A stretch of DNA of 64,000 bases, taken from NCBI GenBank assembly GCA_004010275.1, contig RBWT01000007.1, positions 1-64,000 on the forward strand. Direction: 5' to 3'. Below the pieces are notes generated by a model that made no database searches, was not told the origin of the DNA, and saw only the letters and a list, made by a program, of their open reading frames with translations. How positions within the stretch are numbered: position 1 is the first letter of the stretch; each line of letters begins with the position of its first letter. This document shows, one piece after another, positions 36,900 through 46,830 of the stretch. The stretch is from Streptomyces huasconensis. GTDB lineage: Bacteria > Actinomycetota > Actinomycetes > Streptomycetales > Streptomycetaceae. The position numbers were made by a program, and so were the translations under genes.

Positions 36900-37230
36900 C
36901 CTTCGAGGCTAGCGCTGGGGCCCGTGTCCGGTAGGTGCTGGGGCGGCGGCTGGTGCCGGGGTCTCTTCCTTCTGGAGGGTGCGGTGGCGGGCGTAGCTGT
37001 CCGTGTCGGCGATGTGGTCCGGCGCGCTCAAGCGGCTGCGCCTCATCGGCGAGATGGTCCAGGAGCGCGGTGAGCCGGACGAGAACTACCGGTAGAGGTG
37101 TTCGCCGCCTGATTCGGTGGCAAGGGGGTGGAGGCGCTGCACCTCGTACAGCCCGGTGTGATCGCGTGCGGGGGTGTGGTGGAGCGCGGAGCGGTTGGGC
37201 GGTGTCGCTGGCGCCGACCTGGTGTCAGGC
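36900..37230. other. Intergenic, possible gene tail
   Basis: A short plus-strand frame at about 37011-37095 reads WSGALKRLRLIGEMVQERGE, then PDENYR and a stop. It may be the C-terminal scrap of a lost gene. Nothing else supported. Confidence 0.25.
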
Positions 37231-37872
37231 TCACGCTGCTACGGCCGCGGTCAGCGCGTCTTGCAGCAGGAATGCCGCCAGCGTGGCGAAGGTGACTCCG
37301 GCGACGACGTTCACCGTCACGGCCGTACGGTGGCCCCGCGCCAGTCCCTGGCCCAGCCGACCGGCACACAGGCCGATCGTGCTGTCCCAGAGGAAACCCA
37401 TCACCAGGAAGATCAGGCCGAGCGCCAACAGCTGAAGCCACAGCGGGTTCTGCCCGGGGCTGGTGAACCGAGGCAGGAACGCGGCGAAGAACAGCACGGT
37501 CTTGGGGTTCAGCAGGTTGGTGAGGGCGGCCTGGCGCAGGACCTGACGCTCGGGCGGCGCCTCGGGAGCCTTCGTCGGCGGCTTCCTGGCAGAGCGGATC
37601 GTGGACACCGCGAGCCATCCCAGGTAGAGGCCGCCGACCAGCTCCACCCCGATCAGCGCGGCTGGCGTCGAGCGCAGCAGGACGGCCAGGCCGAGCGCGG
37701 CGGCCGTCACGTGCACGACCATGCCCAGCGCCATTCCGGTGGCGGAGACCAGACCGGCCCGCGGGCCCCGTTCCAATGCCACGGCCATGATGTATGCGGC
37801 GTCGGGCCCTGGCGCGACGGTGATGATGGCGACCGCCGCCAGATAGGCCGGCAGCAAGGTGAGATCCAGCAT
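37231..37872 (-). CDS. LysE-family amino-acid/metabolite exporter
   Basis: 213-residue inner-membrane protein, ATG 37872 after GGGAGGA. Six hydrophobic segments with family hallmarks VAPGPDAAYIMAVALERGPR and TNLLNPKTVLFFAAFLPRF. LysE/RhtB translocators export amino acids or related small molecules by proton exchange. It is divergent from a CGNR-type regulator 131 bases away, which probably controls it. Confidence 0.9.
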   Translation of the reverse strand: MLDLTLLPAYLAAVAIITVAPGPDAAYIMAVALERGPRAGLVSATGMALGMVVHVTAAALGLAVLLRSTPAALIGVELVGGLYLGWLAVSTIRSARKPPTKAPEAPPERQVLRQAALTNLLNPKTVLFFAAFLPRFTSPGQNPLWLQLLALGLIFLVMGFLWDSTIGLCAGRLGQGLARGHRTAVTVNVVAGVTFATLAAFLLQDALTAAVAA

Positions 37873-37914
37873 GACATCCTCCCGCGCCCGGATGAGGTGA
37901 CACCCGACAGGCCA

Positions 37915-37993
37915 GTAACGCTTAAGGGCTCCTCATTACGTTACACGCCCGGCACGGCCGCGAGCAACGCATAAAGGGTCGGCAACGCGTTAC
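37915..37993. promoter_or_regulatory. Divergent promoter with GTAACGC inverted copies
   Basis: GTAACGC at 37915-37921 and its reverse complement GCGTTAC at 37987-37993, with a related TACGTTAC at 37937-37944 between. Candidate operator sites for the CGNR regulator on the lysE-like/CGNR promoters. Confidence 0.4.
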
Positions 37994-38003
37994 GCTGCGA
38001 TGT

Positions 38004-38563
38004 ATGGCGGAACGCATGACGGTCACCTTCACGGAAATCCCCCTCCAGGCACTGACGGACCTCGTCAACGGCTGGGGCACGCTGCCACGCGAGGGAGACG
38101 GCCGGGGGGACGCTCCGCACCGGCCCGTCTCCGACATCGCGGCACACCTCGGCCTGCCCGCGTCAGTGAGCGCCGCGCTGACCCCGGAGGCGCTCGCCCA
38201 CGCGGCGGACCGCCTGCACCCGGTCTTCTCCGCCCCGGACGCCGTGGCGTGCGCCAGCACCTGACGCGCCTGCTGGCGGACAGCGGCGCCCGCCCTGTCG
38301 TGGGGGCCGAGGACGGCGGCGCACTGCGGGCCGCATGGAGCGTCGACGACGCCGATTACGCCCTGGTCGCGACAGCCGCGAGCGCCCTACGCCAGTACCT
38401 CGCCGCCCACGGCTTCGCCCGCATCGGCGTCTGCACCGCCGGGAACTGCGCCGACGTCTACCTCGACCAGTCACCCGGCGGTCGACGCCGGTTCTGCTCG
38501 GTGACCTGCCAGAACCGAACCCGCGTCGCGGCCTTCCGCAGCCGCAGGGCGGGCACCGGCTGA
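38004..38563 (+). CDS. CGNR zinc-finger transcriptional regulator (one frameshift)
   Basis: About 186 residues. The N-terminal ABATE-type ligand domain (PLQALTDLVNGWGTLPREG) and the C-terminal CGNR zinc finger (GVCTAGNCADVYLDQSPGGR, then RRFCSVTCQNRTRVAAFRSR, with four cysteines) are in different frames. One base is missing near 38240, before VRQHLTRLL. ATG 38004 or 38016 are both possible. Divergent from the LysE exporter, hence likely its regulator. Confidence 0.8.
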
Positions 38564-38782
38564 GTCTCAGGAAGGCTCCCACGGGATGCACGTATCGCGG
38601 TGCCGGGTCCCTGCGGTGGGCGGTGCGGCTGAACTGACGACGAGCGGGACGCACTGACGTACGCGCAGGTACAGGCCGCCCCGGGGCACTGCTGCGACGA
38701 GGTCGGGGCTTCGCTTCCTTACTCCTGCGCCGCCCAGCGCACTCAGCAGCTGTCCTTGACTGATGATCTGTGACTTTCCGCA

Positions 38783-39145
38783 ATGACCAATGGCCAACTG
38801 CGGTTGTCGATCACAGCGCCGCGAAGTGTTGACGGAAGTGACACAACCAGGCGCTCCGTCCTCGGCTTCTTCCTCGCCGTCGGAGCCGCCTGCCTCACGG
38901 CTGCGACCGTCGGCGGCCGCCTCGCTCCCGGCCTGGTGACGTTCGGAAGCCTGGCGGTCTGCAGTGTTGTCCGGGTGATGCTGGGACGCCGGAGAGAGAC
39001 CTATCAGGGCGTCACGGCGAAGGCTCCCGACGAGCGCTTCGCCGGGACCCGGGGGTGGGCCTGGGCCGGCATGGGCATCCTGCATACCGTGGGGAATCTC
39101 AGCGCCTTCACCAGTGAACTGGCACTGCCTGCATCTGTCCTATGA
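38783..39145 (+). CDS. Hypothetical small membrane protein, 120 aa
   Basis: ATG 38783. Two hydrophobic segments (VLGFFLAVGAACLTAATVGG and GLVTFGSLAVCSVVRVML), a polar N-terminus and a C-terminal GWAWAGMGILHTVGNL. No family recognised; weak ribosome site. Codon usage is less biased than in neighbours. It could be a real orphan or part of IS-related debris that surrounds it. Confidence 0.35.
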   Translation: MTNGQLRLSITAPRSVDGSDTTRRSVLGFFLAVGAACLTAATVGGRLAPGLVTFGSLAVCSVVRVMLGRRRETYQGVTAKAPDERFAGTRGWAWAGMGILHTVGNLSAFTSELALPASVL

Positions 39146-39468
39146 ATGGCTGCCACGGGCCCACGCCGACCATTCGTAGGAGGAGCTGACTCCCGGGGGT
39201 TGTACACCGGGACACCGCCGAGCTGATCGACGGGTCCACGATGACGCCGGCTAGGGCGAGCTCACGGAACCGGCACCGGAGCCGGGGCAGGCGCCGCTCG
39301 ACCGCCTCACGGGCGGTCCACGAATCCTGCACGATCCCCCTGGACAGCCGCGGTGTCGAGCTCGTGCTTTACCCACTGGGCCGTGAGCGCCTGAGCCACG
39401 CGGCAACCTTCACGCCGACGCCACAGCCGGCCTTGCTTGGACCGCTCACACCAGCGGATCATGGTCAG

Positions 39469-39789
39469 ATGAGACCCGAAGTTCAAGCTTTCGTAGCCGG
39501 CGGCCCGCTACCCGACTGGGATAGCGATGAGGACGGGATCGACCGACGCGTACAGGAACTCGCAGCCATCTCCGAGCCCGTCACGGCTGACGAAGCGCAG
39601 GCCCTGGCAAAGTGCTTTGGCCCGGATGACTGCTATGGCGTTGCCTGGACACTGCTGCACCTCATAGAGACCGGTCCCGGCCCGCTACCTGCAGTACAGC
39701 CGCCTGGTCCAGACGCCGACGAATGGCACCACACACTCTGGAATCGGTGGGGAAACTCAGAGACACCGGACGACGGCTCGACGAGGTGA
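39469..39789 (+). CDS. Hypothetical acidic protein, 106 aa
   Basis: ATG 39469, intact. MRPEVQAFVAGGPLPDWDSD, then DEDGIDRRVQELAAISEPVT, CFGPDDCYGVAWTLLHLIET and a C-terminal WHHTLWNRWGN. It is soluble, acidic and Trp-rich, resembling small streptomycete proteins of unknown role found beside toxins and immunity genes. No signal peptide. The ribosome site is weak (GGATCATGG). Confidence 0.6.
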   Translation: MRPEVQAFVAGGPLPDWDSDEDGIDRRVQELAAISEPVTADEAQALAKCFGPDDCYGVAWTLLHLIETGPGPLPAVQPPGPDADEWHHTLWNRWGNSETPDDGSTR

Positions 39790-39799
39790 AGTGAGGCTC

Positions 39800-40620
39800 G
39801 CACACCGCTGTCCCGCGTGCGGTGCCGCGCGGCCATATCCGCAGCGTGTTGTGGAAGGTTGTGATCGCACAGCCGAAGTGGTCCGGTGGCCTGGTGGTTC
39901 TTGCGGCGAGGGCGAGGTTGTGCACGGTGGCGGCGGCCTGGACGGCGTGGTGGAGACCGTCGCCCCTCTGGAGGCAGCCCCGGACGATCTTCCAGTTCCT
40001 CATCCAGGCGAAGGTGTGCTCGATGCGTATCCTGACCCCGGCGGTGTTCGGCGTTGTTCTCCTCCTGACCGCGCCGAAGCGGCCGTCCGGCCCATCTGGG
40101 GTGCGGGACGATCAATCCGGGCCCAGGAAGGCGCCATCGGCGATGACCGTCCTCGCGGCTGCCGCGGTCGGCAGATCCGCGACTTTCGCCATACGTGGGT
40201 GTCAGCCTTGTTCCCCGGCGCCCGGCAGGCGCTCGCGACGACCAGGCGACTGTCTGTGTCGATGATGACCTGCACGTTCGCCGAGAACCGGTACTTCCTC
40301 GACGAGGCACCGAGCGTGCGGGCGCGCACTGGGACGGAGGTTCCGTTGACGACCCCCAGCCCGGCCACGCCGACACGCGGCCTCGGGGTCGGCTCCAGCG
40401 CCAGCATGGGTCCAAGGCGCTGGATGACCCCGCAGAGCGTAACCGGAGAAATTCCGAGAGCAGGGCGGGCTGCCGAGCCGTCAGGTTCGTGCGGTGGAAC
40501 ACCACCACCAGCAGCACCCGGTGCGCCAGCAACAGACACCGCCCCACCCCGCTCCCGCACCACTTTCACCAGCTTCGCGAACCGCTCGATCCGCAAGCCC
40601 GTGAACGCCCCCACCTACAC
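39800..40620 (-). pseudogene. IS5-group DDE transposase, frameshifted
   Basis: Minus strand, spread over three frames. N-terminal GAFTGLRIERFAKLVKVVRE, then HRVLLVVVFHRTNLTARQ and GISPVTLCGVIQRLGPMLAL. The DDE core is KYRFSANVQVIIDTDSRLVV then ASACRAPGNKADTHVWRKS. The C-terminus reads NWKIVRGCLQRGDGLHHAVQ with AAATVHNLALAAR. At least three shifts and an altered catalytic region make it inactive. No clean terminal inverted repeats were found by eye. Confidence 0.7.
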
Positions 40621-40692
40621 CGGCTCAGCCCTTAACACTACGCCCGTCCACGTACACGGGACATGCCCAACACCGACCTCCCGCAACACCCT

Positions 40693-40980
40693 CTAGTTGG
40701 GTTCCCAGTTGCCGTCGGTGGTCAGGACCGCTGGGGTGGAGGACACCTGGAAGCCGTCCGGGGCGGACTGAATGCAGCCACCGGAGCACTGCGAAGTGAC
40801 GGTGCCGGGCCCCGGGAGCGAAGACACCTGGAAGCCGTCCGAGGCGGACTGGGCGCAGCCACCGGGGCACCGGGGAGTGAGTTCGGTCGCCTGGGCGGTG
40901 GCGGCCGGCCCGATGAGGAGTGCCGTAGCCACGCCGCCCACGGTCAGCAGGCCTGCGGCCCAGCGAGGGGTCCAGTTCAT
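40693..40980 (-). CDS. Secreted Cys peptide with two tandem CxGGC repeats, 95 aa
   Basis: ATG 40980 with GAAGGGAA Shine-Dalgarno. Signal peptide MNWTPRWAAGLLTVGGVATA then LLIGPAATAQA, cleavage after AQA. The mature peptide of about 64 residues carries two near-identical 17-residue units, CPGGCAQSASDGFQVSS and CSGGCIQSAPDGFQVSS, separated by nine residues, then a short tail ending GNWEPN. Four cysteines in two CxxxC pairs could form two disulfides or bind metal. No membrane anchor, no sorting signal. I do not recognise the family. Confidence 0.72.
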   Translation of the reverse strand: MNWTPRWAAGLLTVGGVATALLIGPAATAQATELTPRCPGGCAQSASDGFQVSSLPGPGTVTSQCSGGCIQSAPDGFQVSSTPAVLTTDGNWEPN

Positions 40981-41042
40981 GTCTTTTCCCTTCTGATCAT
41001 TCCGGATGGAACTCTGCGCGGCGAGCCGCACGCGATCAATCC

Positions 41043-41290
41043 TTAGGCCTCTACGTACGCGACCACAATGACGGACCTCAGTGACGGTGACGTCTTCATC
41101 TCGTCGTCATACCGCCACAGCTTCGGATTTGATCCGGACATCTCCTGAACCGTCACCGGGTCGGCGGAGAGCGCGGCCGAGCCCGGTGCAAGGCGTGGAC
41201 TTCGGCCTCGGAATGCTTGTTGATGCGGATGCTGCGGTCGTGGAGCGCGACGGTCGAGGTGTCGACTTCCGCCCCTCGGAAGGCTCCGCT
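41043..41290 (-). pseudogene. Small hypothetical gene, frameshifted
   Basis: Minus-strand frame EVDTSTVALHDRSIRINKHS, EAEVHALH, then after a shift SADPVTVQEMSGSNPKLWRY, DDEMKTSPSLRSVIVVAYVE and a TAA at 41043. The sharp, low-noise amino-acid composition (PKLWRYDDEMKTSPSLR) suggests a conserved product, but I cannot name it or find its start. Confidence 0.35.
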
Positions 41291-41501
41291 ACTCGCCCGA
41301 GACCCCGTGCAGGGCGGCCTCGATCCTGTCCTTCACCGCGGCAACAAGCGGAATCCTGCGCCAAGTCCCCTCGGATCAGACAGGCCCGGCGGCGGCCGTG
41401 CCAAAGACACTGTCGAAGAGGTGGGCGCAGTGGGTGCTGACGAGGTGGTAGGCGCCGCTTCTGCGGTTGCGATCGGAGGGCTGCGGGGCCTCCTGGATGC
41501 C

Positions 41502-42175
41502 TCAGACAGGCCGGTGTGAGCCGGCGGGTTCGTACTCCACCGTCTCCTGCCCGCATCCGACGGCCAGCTCCCGCAGCGCCTGCCGTTCGGCCTTGTCGAC
41601 AGCCAGGCCCCAGCGGAGCTTGGTCGCCACCCAGTGGGTGGTGTAGGTACAGCGGGCATCGGGCGAGCAGTGGCTGGCCATTCGGCCGGGTCCTGGTCGG
41701 CCTTCGAGCGGTTGCTGCGCGCGGTCACGGCGACCAGCGACCGGTCGTCGCCGAGGTCGTTGGCGTAGGCAGTGCGGCGCTCCGCGCTCCACGTGCCAGC
41801 GCCGGAGTCCCAGGCCTCGGCGAGCGGCACCATGGTGAGCGACTTCCAAGGCGCGGGACTGCGTGAGAGTCTCGCCGTCGTAGTAGGAGAACCACTGCCC
41901 TGCGGTGACCTTGCAGCCCGCTCCGACGGCCGCCGGGATACGGGACTCGGCGATGAGGACCTCCTCGCGGGTGTCACACCCATCGCGGTCCTCGTCGGTG
42001 AGAGCTGGAACCGGGAGCGCGTGTACCCCTCCCGCGACTCCGCCGCCGTCGGCAGGGCGGCAACCGCCTGCTTCAACGTCATGGGGAGCGCGACCGGGTC
42101 GGCGTCGGCGGCCGAAGCCGGGGACGACGAGGTGAGGGGCAGGGCAAGGAAGGCTGCGGCCAAGGCCGCACGCAT
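41502..42175 (-). CDS. Secreted HNH endonuclease family protein (several frameshifts)
   Basis: ATG 42175 starts a signal peptide ([20 protein letters not shown] then SAADAD). The mature part is read with shifts: [12 protein letters not shown], then [94 protein letters not shown], and the end [20 protein letters not shown]. The layout matches actinobacterial secreted HNH/GmrSD-type nucleases (DUF1524 relatives), normally EVDHxVPLAEAW. The D of the DH motif is lost here at the shift. Activity cannot be assumed. Confidence 0.65.
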
Positions 42176-42510
42176 ACAGGTGGTGATCACAACCTGGTCA
42201 TACCGGGGCCCGCCCGCCGCCGGGAGCGGTTCCGGTGGAGTGCCACCCGAACGAGCGCAAAGGTCGTACCGGCTGTGTTGGGACAACGCCGGATACGACC
42301 GGCTCGCCGACGGGACGACGGACGGGAACAAACGCTCCTCCCATGCGGCGACAGCGGAACCGACCAGCGAAGAGGCAGGAGTCGGAACGACTTCACCCCC
42401 CGGCCACACATCAGCCCTGGCAGATCATCGCCCAGATCGACCACGCCCTGACGTGACGGGACAAGGACGAGGTGTTCAGGATTTCCGGGGAGGCGTTGTG
42501 GGACTGTCCC
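42176..42510. other. Intergenic, no gene recognised
   Basis: No continuous coding signal on either strand. Confidence 0.3.
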
Positions 42511-42770
42511 TGTTCGAGCCGTGCTGGGCGTCGCCCACACCGTTGAGCTGCCCTTCGTCTTCGGCATGACCGGTCTGCCCGAGTTGTACGGCGAGGGCGT
42601 CCTCGGCCCCGTACCGGCACCGGCCGAGGCGGCTGCAATGGCCGCGCTGTCCGAGCACGTGCGCGGGGCCTGGCTCCGGTTCGCCAGGACGGGTGCCCCG
42701 GGCTGGGAGGCGTACGACGGGGAAGGCGGAACGGTCATGCGCGTCGGCGGCGACCGAAAAGTAAGCCAGG
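42511..42770 (+). pseudogene. C-terminal fragment of a type B carboxylesterase
   Basis: LGVAHTVELPFVFGMTGLPE contains the His region (AHTVELPFVF) of carboxylesterase/lipase family enzymes, and SEHVRGAWLRFARTGAPGWE with AYDGEGGTVMRVGG is their C-terminus. The N-terminal GxSxG part is absent upstream, so only about 85 residues remain. Confidence 0.6.
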
Positions 42771-42956
42771 CCCATAGGCCCGCGAGCGTAGGGCGAATTT
42801 GCCGATCCCCTGGCATAGACCCGACGCTCACTGGTAGAGCCGGGTGAAGCCCCGGAGGATTCCAGGCCCTCGGTCCACAATTCCAGGTGAGCCTGTCGAT
42901 TCTCTCCAGCCGTGATGCACGACTGGAGTGACGCCGCCGAGGAGCGAAGCCGCCGC

Positions 42957-44143
42957 TCAGGAGGATGGGCAGAAGATGCTCTCCACGGCCTTGCCCAAGT
43001 CGAGCTGTACAGCGCTGGGCTTGACGCTCAGGGTGAACGACAACGCGAGCTGGCGACGTCCGTCCGCCGAGTAGAAGGTCATGGCCACGGAGCCAGGGGC
43101 CAACCCGCCCGTGATGGAGAAGTCATCGCTGCAACTGCTGTTGCTGTTGCTGTTGCCTCGGAGGTGTGCCGCGGCGGTCGGCCGGTCGGTCAGGATGCGC
43201 TGGAGTTCCGGCGGCAGCAGCTTGCCCTGAGAGAGGGCCCGGTTGAAGGCGCTCACGTCATGCGCGGTGGAGACCACTCCACCGGCCCCCGCCCCCGCGA
43301 GGCCGGCGTTGTACCGGTCCACGTCACGCGGTCTGCCATCGGCGTCGGGGTAGTAGCCGTGGCCGTGCGGCCCCTTGACGCCGTCCGGCGGCTTGACCAT
43401 CAGGTAGCTCCTGGTCATCCCGAGCGGCTCGAAGAGGCGCGTGCGCAGCTCGGTGGCCAGATCATGGCCGGTCACCCTCTCGATGATCATGCCGAGAAGG
43501 GTGTAGTTGGTGTTGGAGTAGGTCCACTTCTCGCCCGGCTCCCCGGTCCGGGGGCGATCGCGGCTCCACCGCACCAGGTCCAGCGGCCGGTAGGGGGTCG
43601 TAAAGTCGAACACGTCGAACGAAGGCTCCCCCTCGCTCCCGTCCGGGTTCGGCTTCTGCGCGTACCAGTCAGGAATGCCGGAAGTGTGCCGGATCATCTG
43701 CCGTACCGTGATCTGGTCGGCCCGCATCACCAGATCCTTCTCCACCACCTCCGGCAGCAGGTCACCGAGCTTGTCGTCCACCCCCAACTCGCCTTCTTCG
43801 ACCAGTTTCAGTACCACGTGGCCACCATCTGCTTGGTCTGGGACCAGATCCGGAAGCGGGCGTTCGCGGGTATCCTCCCGCCCTCGCCGCCCAACAGCCG
43901 GGAGCCCGCACTGCCGAGCCCGAGGGACTTCCCGTCGACGTAGGCCCGCCCACGACCCCAACAACCCCGGGAATGCTGGCCAGTTCATCCATCGCCTTCT
44001 GTACGTTCCCACCACTCCGGGTCGGGGCGGCGTTGGCGGTAGCGGTGGCGGGCCCGGTGTGAACCATCATCAGCATGGCGACACCGGCGGCCAGCACGGC
44101 CTTCCCAAACCCCGGACGAGCGTTCCCACATAACACGGCACAT
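42957..44143 (-). CDS. Secreted serine hydrolase/beta-lactamase-fold D-Ala-D-Ala carboxypeptidase (frameshifts)
   Basis: Minus strand. N-terminal signal-like segment (VLAAGVAMLMMVHTGPATAT, then ANAAP) and NVQKAMDELASIPGVVGVVG in one frame. The nucleophile motif SxxK (IWSQTKQMVATVVLKLVEEG) and the bulk lie in others. Intact over 42957-43840: VRQMIRHTSGIPDWYAQKPN, the YSN motif TYSNTNYTLLGMIIERVTGH, and the C-terminal third. About 390 residues restored, as in the streptomycete R61-like family. Shifts near 43840, 43960 and 44100. Start ATG 44143 or 44131, uncertain. Active if the shifts are sequencing errors. Confidence 0.72.
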
Positions 44144-44509
44144 GCCCTCTCGTGAGCACCTTCCGAAACCAGAGAGCCCCACGCCCTCGGCCCGACCTCT
44201 GTGATCCGTGCCTCCATGGAAACAGGGGAGGGTCACGGTGCTGTATGCGTTTCTCGATACGCCGGTACCGGATCAGCAAGCCGACCGTATGTACGCCACA
44301 TCAGGCATACCGCCCCGAATCCCGGGCACCAGCACCTCGGACAGCTCGGCTCCCCCCCCTCCGAGCACGCCGGCCCCGCCCACCATCCCCCGGTGGCGGG
44401 GCGCCCGTCCTCCCCCGCCGCCGAGAACGCATGGGCGACGCACCGTGTTCTGCCTCACAGACAGGGACCGCGGTGTGACGAGAGGCAGACGGGCACCGTC
44501 TGGGAGGAC
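44144..44509. other. Intergenic, promoter region
   Basis: No gene supported. It separates the serine hydrolase (minus) and the 92-residue gene (plus), so both promoters probably lie here. Confidence 0.3.
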
Positions 44510-44788
44510 ATGAACGACATGACTGACGAAGACATCGTCCGCGCGGTACGCGGCATCGCCGCCATGGAGTCTTCGCGCAACGTGCTGGCCGATCGCGTCA
44601 CAGCACTTCGCACCGCCACGGCCGCCGAAGACCTGGCCGAACGTGACCGCTGCGGCAATGCCATGGCCGATGCCGACACCCAAATCCTGCTCGAGTCCAT
44701 CGAGGTACTCGACCGACTCGGAATGACGGCCGCGGCCATGGCCTGCACTCACGTTGCCCAGGAAGAAGGCATCCTGCCACCCCACTGA
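44510..44788 (+). CDS. Hypothetical protein, 92 aa
   Basis: ATG 44510 with GGGAGG. Acidic and helical, MNDMTDEDIVRAVRGIAAME then NVLADRVTALRTATAAEDLA and ESIEVLDRLGMTAAAMACTH. No signal peptide or membrane segment. No family recognised. Intact frame and strong ribosome site support it. Confidence 0.65.
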   Translation: MNDMTDEDIVRAVRGIAAMESSRNVLADRVTALRTATAAEDLAERDRCGNAMADADTQILLESIEVLDRLGMTAAAMACTHVAQEEGILPPH

Positions 44789-44825
44789 CCCCGCAGGGCC
44801 GCCCTGCCCGGACCGGCGGTTGCCT

Positions 44826-45596
44826 CTAAGAGGCCGGGCGCCGGAGGCGCAGGGCGTGCTGGTCGTGACGGAGGACGTACTCGCCCTCGCGGTTGCGCAG
44901 GTGCTCGCGGACATACGCCTCGACGGCCTCCCGCCTGGGAGCAGGCGTACCGGGGATGCTGAGGTGGAAAGCGGCGGTGGCGATGGTCTCGTCCAAGTCG
45001 CTGCTGCGGTAGGAGGCGGGCACGGTGTCCAGTTCGATGCCGCTGATCAGGCCGGGTGGCAGCGCGGCCAGCTCATCCGCCAGTTCTCTCAGATCGAACC
45101 GGGCTCCGGTGAAGTGACGCACCATGCGCATGCAGGCCTCATCGGGATTCTGCAGCAGTACGAGCAGGAGACCGCCGGGCGCCAGCCACCGCATGATGCG
45201 TGACACCGTCGCCACCCATTAGGTGCGCGGAACATAGTACAGCACGTGGGAGAGCAAGGCCAGGTCGGCCCGCGCCTCGATCCTGGCCTCCATGACGGGT
45301 TCGCCCACCACCTCGGCCTGCGGGCACGCCCGTTGCAGGGCACGCCGCATCGGCTCGCTGGGCTCGATACAGACAGTCCGTTCGAAGTACGGGGCGAGGT
45401 ATCGCGTCGTCGTGCCGTCGGTGGGCCCCACGTCCAGGAACACCTGCCGGGCGTGCAGCCGCCCCACCATGTCCCGCAGGTATGCGTGAGTATTGCTCTT
45501 CTCATCCGTCCCGGCGAGAAAACGTGTGAAAGCCTGCCGGTAGGCGTCCTCCTGCGTGTGCAGCGTTCCCGCTTCCACTGGCTTCTGCGGTTCCAC
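44826..45596 (-). CDS. SAM-dependent methyltransferase with an in-frame stop codon
   Basis: GTG 45596 with GAAAGGA. The first part (EDAYRQAFTRFLAGTDEKSN, motif I QVFLDVGPTDGTTTRYLAPY, ALLSHVLYYVPRT) ends at TAA 45219-45221. The same frame continues directly with WVATVSRIMRWLAPGGLLLV and LLQNPDEACMRMVRHFTGAR to 44826. This is exactly the expected order of a class I methyltransferase of about 256 residues. A single GAA or CAA to TAA change explains the stop. Motif I has DVGPTDG rather than DxGxGxG, as in methyltransferases for larger substrates. If the stop is real the gene is dead or reads through. Confidence 0.72.
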
Positions 45597-46101
45597 GTCC
45601 GTGGTCCTTTCGCCACCTGTACCTGCAGCCGGTGCCGGCCTGGCACGGGGCCGACGATTTCGCTACGAAGGTGTCATGACCCGACCGCTCGCCGGATGAG
45701 CGGCACTCGCGACGGGCAGCGGCACGGGGGCGCACTGGGGCGAAAGCACACGGTACGGCGTACGCTCCCCACCAGCTGCTCACAGCTCCCCAACGCGTCG
45801 GCCGCGCGCCGCGGAGGGCCCGGCCCGGCCTGGTTGTAGCTCGCAACCGCCAGGTTTCCGCCCCGCCCCAGGTCCTCACCCACCCGCCCGACCGACTCAG
45901 AGCCCTGTGGACCGGTTCGGGGGGCGAGTCTGCCGCGCCCTGAAGGACGGCGGTCTCCTGCATGAAGGCCCTGCCCTCTGGCTGAGGCCCCGTGCCCCGC
46001 CGCAGGCGCCATCTGTCCGAAAGAAGATGGGCATAGTGGTGCGGACCCGGGGCAGAGGATGGATGTAGGACCCAAGCGGATTCGGTGAAAGGGAGCTTCC
46101 G
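45597..46101. other. Intergenic, no gene recognised
   Basis: Open frames here lack ribosome sites and recognisable families. The end carries the AAAGGGAG ribosome site of the next gene. Confidence 0.35.
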
Positions 46102-46329
46102 ATGCTGATGGCGCACCCGGCAGTGCTGAAGGATCTGGTCGAGCAGTACGAGGCGCTGCGGGCTCTGCACGCCGAGAACGGCACCGCCGAGGCGCGGCAG
46201 CGCATGAACGACGTCGCATACACCCTGTGCGTGTCGACCGGTACGCGCGACATCGACGCGGCCCTCATCGCCGCGCGCCACCGGCTGCCTGGCGCCCGCG
46301 TGGAGGACGACTCGCTCCTCATCGCCTGA
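46102..46329 (+). CDS. DUF5133 domain protein, 75 aa
   Basis: ATG 46102, GGGAG at the right distance, intact. MLMAHPAVLKDLVEQYEALR, ARQRMNDVAYTLCVSTGTRD and IDAALIAARHRLPGA match the small streptomycete DUF5133 family as I recall it. Function unknown; often near regulatory or stress genes. All helical, cytosolic. Confidence 0.8.
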   Translation: MLMAHPAVLKDLVEQYEALRALHAENGTAEARQRMNDVAYTLCVSTGTRDIDAALIAARHRLPGARVEDDSLLIA

Positions 46330-46488
46330 TCATCGGGGGGATGATGTGCGGGCGATAGGGCCGATACGAGGCGCACCGGTCTTGAACCTGAGTCGTCGGA
46401 AGCTTCGGGCCGGTCAACAGGCCGCTATAGGGCCTCGTCGCACCACACGACCACCACGCACTGGGGAAACTGTCGCCTCGGATGCGCC

Positions 46489-46626
46489 TCAAGCCTTCAC
46501 GGAGACACGGGGTCGGACAGTCCACGCGATCCCCGTCAACACGGCAGTACAGGCCACCGATGCCGCTGCTGTCAGCCGAACCCTGGGTGGCACGTCCTCT
46601 ACGGCTTTCCGCTCTCCGTCTTCCAT
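46489..46626 (-). CDS. Possible small membrane protein, 45 aa
   Basis: ATG 46626. MEDGERKAVEDVPPRVRLTA then ASVACTAVLTGIAWTVRP and a basic end. One membrane helix, charged N-terminus. No family; weak ribosome site. The sequence would be hard to get by chance but I cannot exclude it. Confidence 0.3.
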   Translation of the reverse strand: MEDGERKAVEDVPPRVRLTAAASVACTAVLTGIAWTVRPRVSVKA

Positions 46627-46830
46627 GACGCATACGGTGCGCAGCCTGAGGAATTGAACGTCATACCCCACCGCTCCTCGCAGCTTGGACCGGCACGGGT
46701 GATCGACGGGGAATGGGGCCGAGTCCGCCCCGCCGTCCTGCGCCACGAACACGGTCGACATCAACCCGATGGCCACCTAACGAGCAAGAGGCAGTACCTA
46801 CGGCTGCGCACACTAAGGCGGCAGCAGCGA

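Noticed and set aside
38567..39085. 172-residue minus-strand protein
   Set aside because: Antisense to the small membrane gene at 38783; Glu/Ala-rich shadow with no motif.
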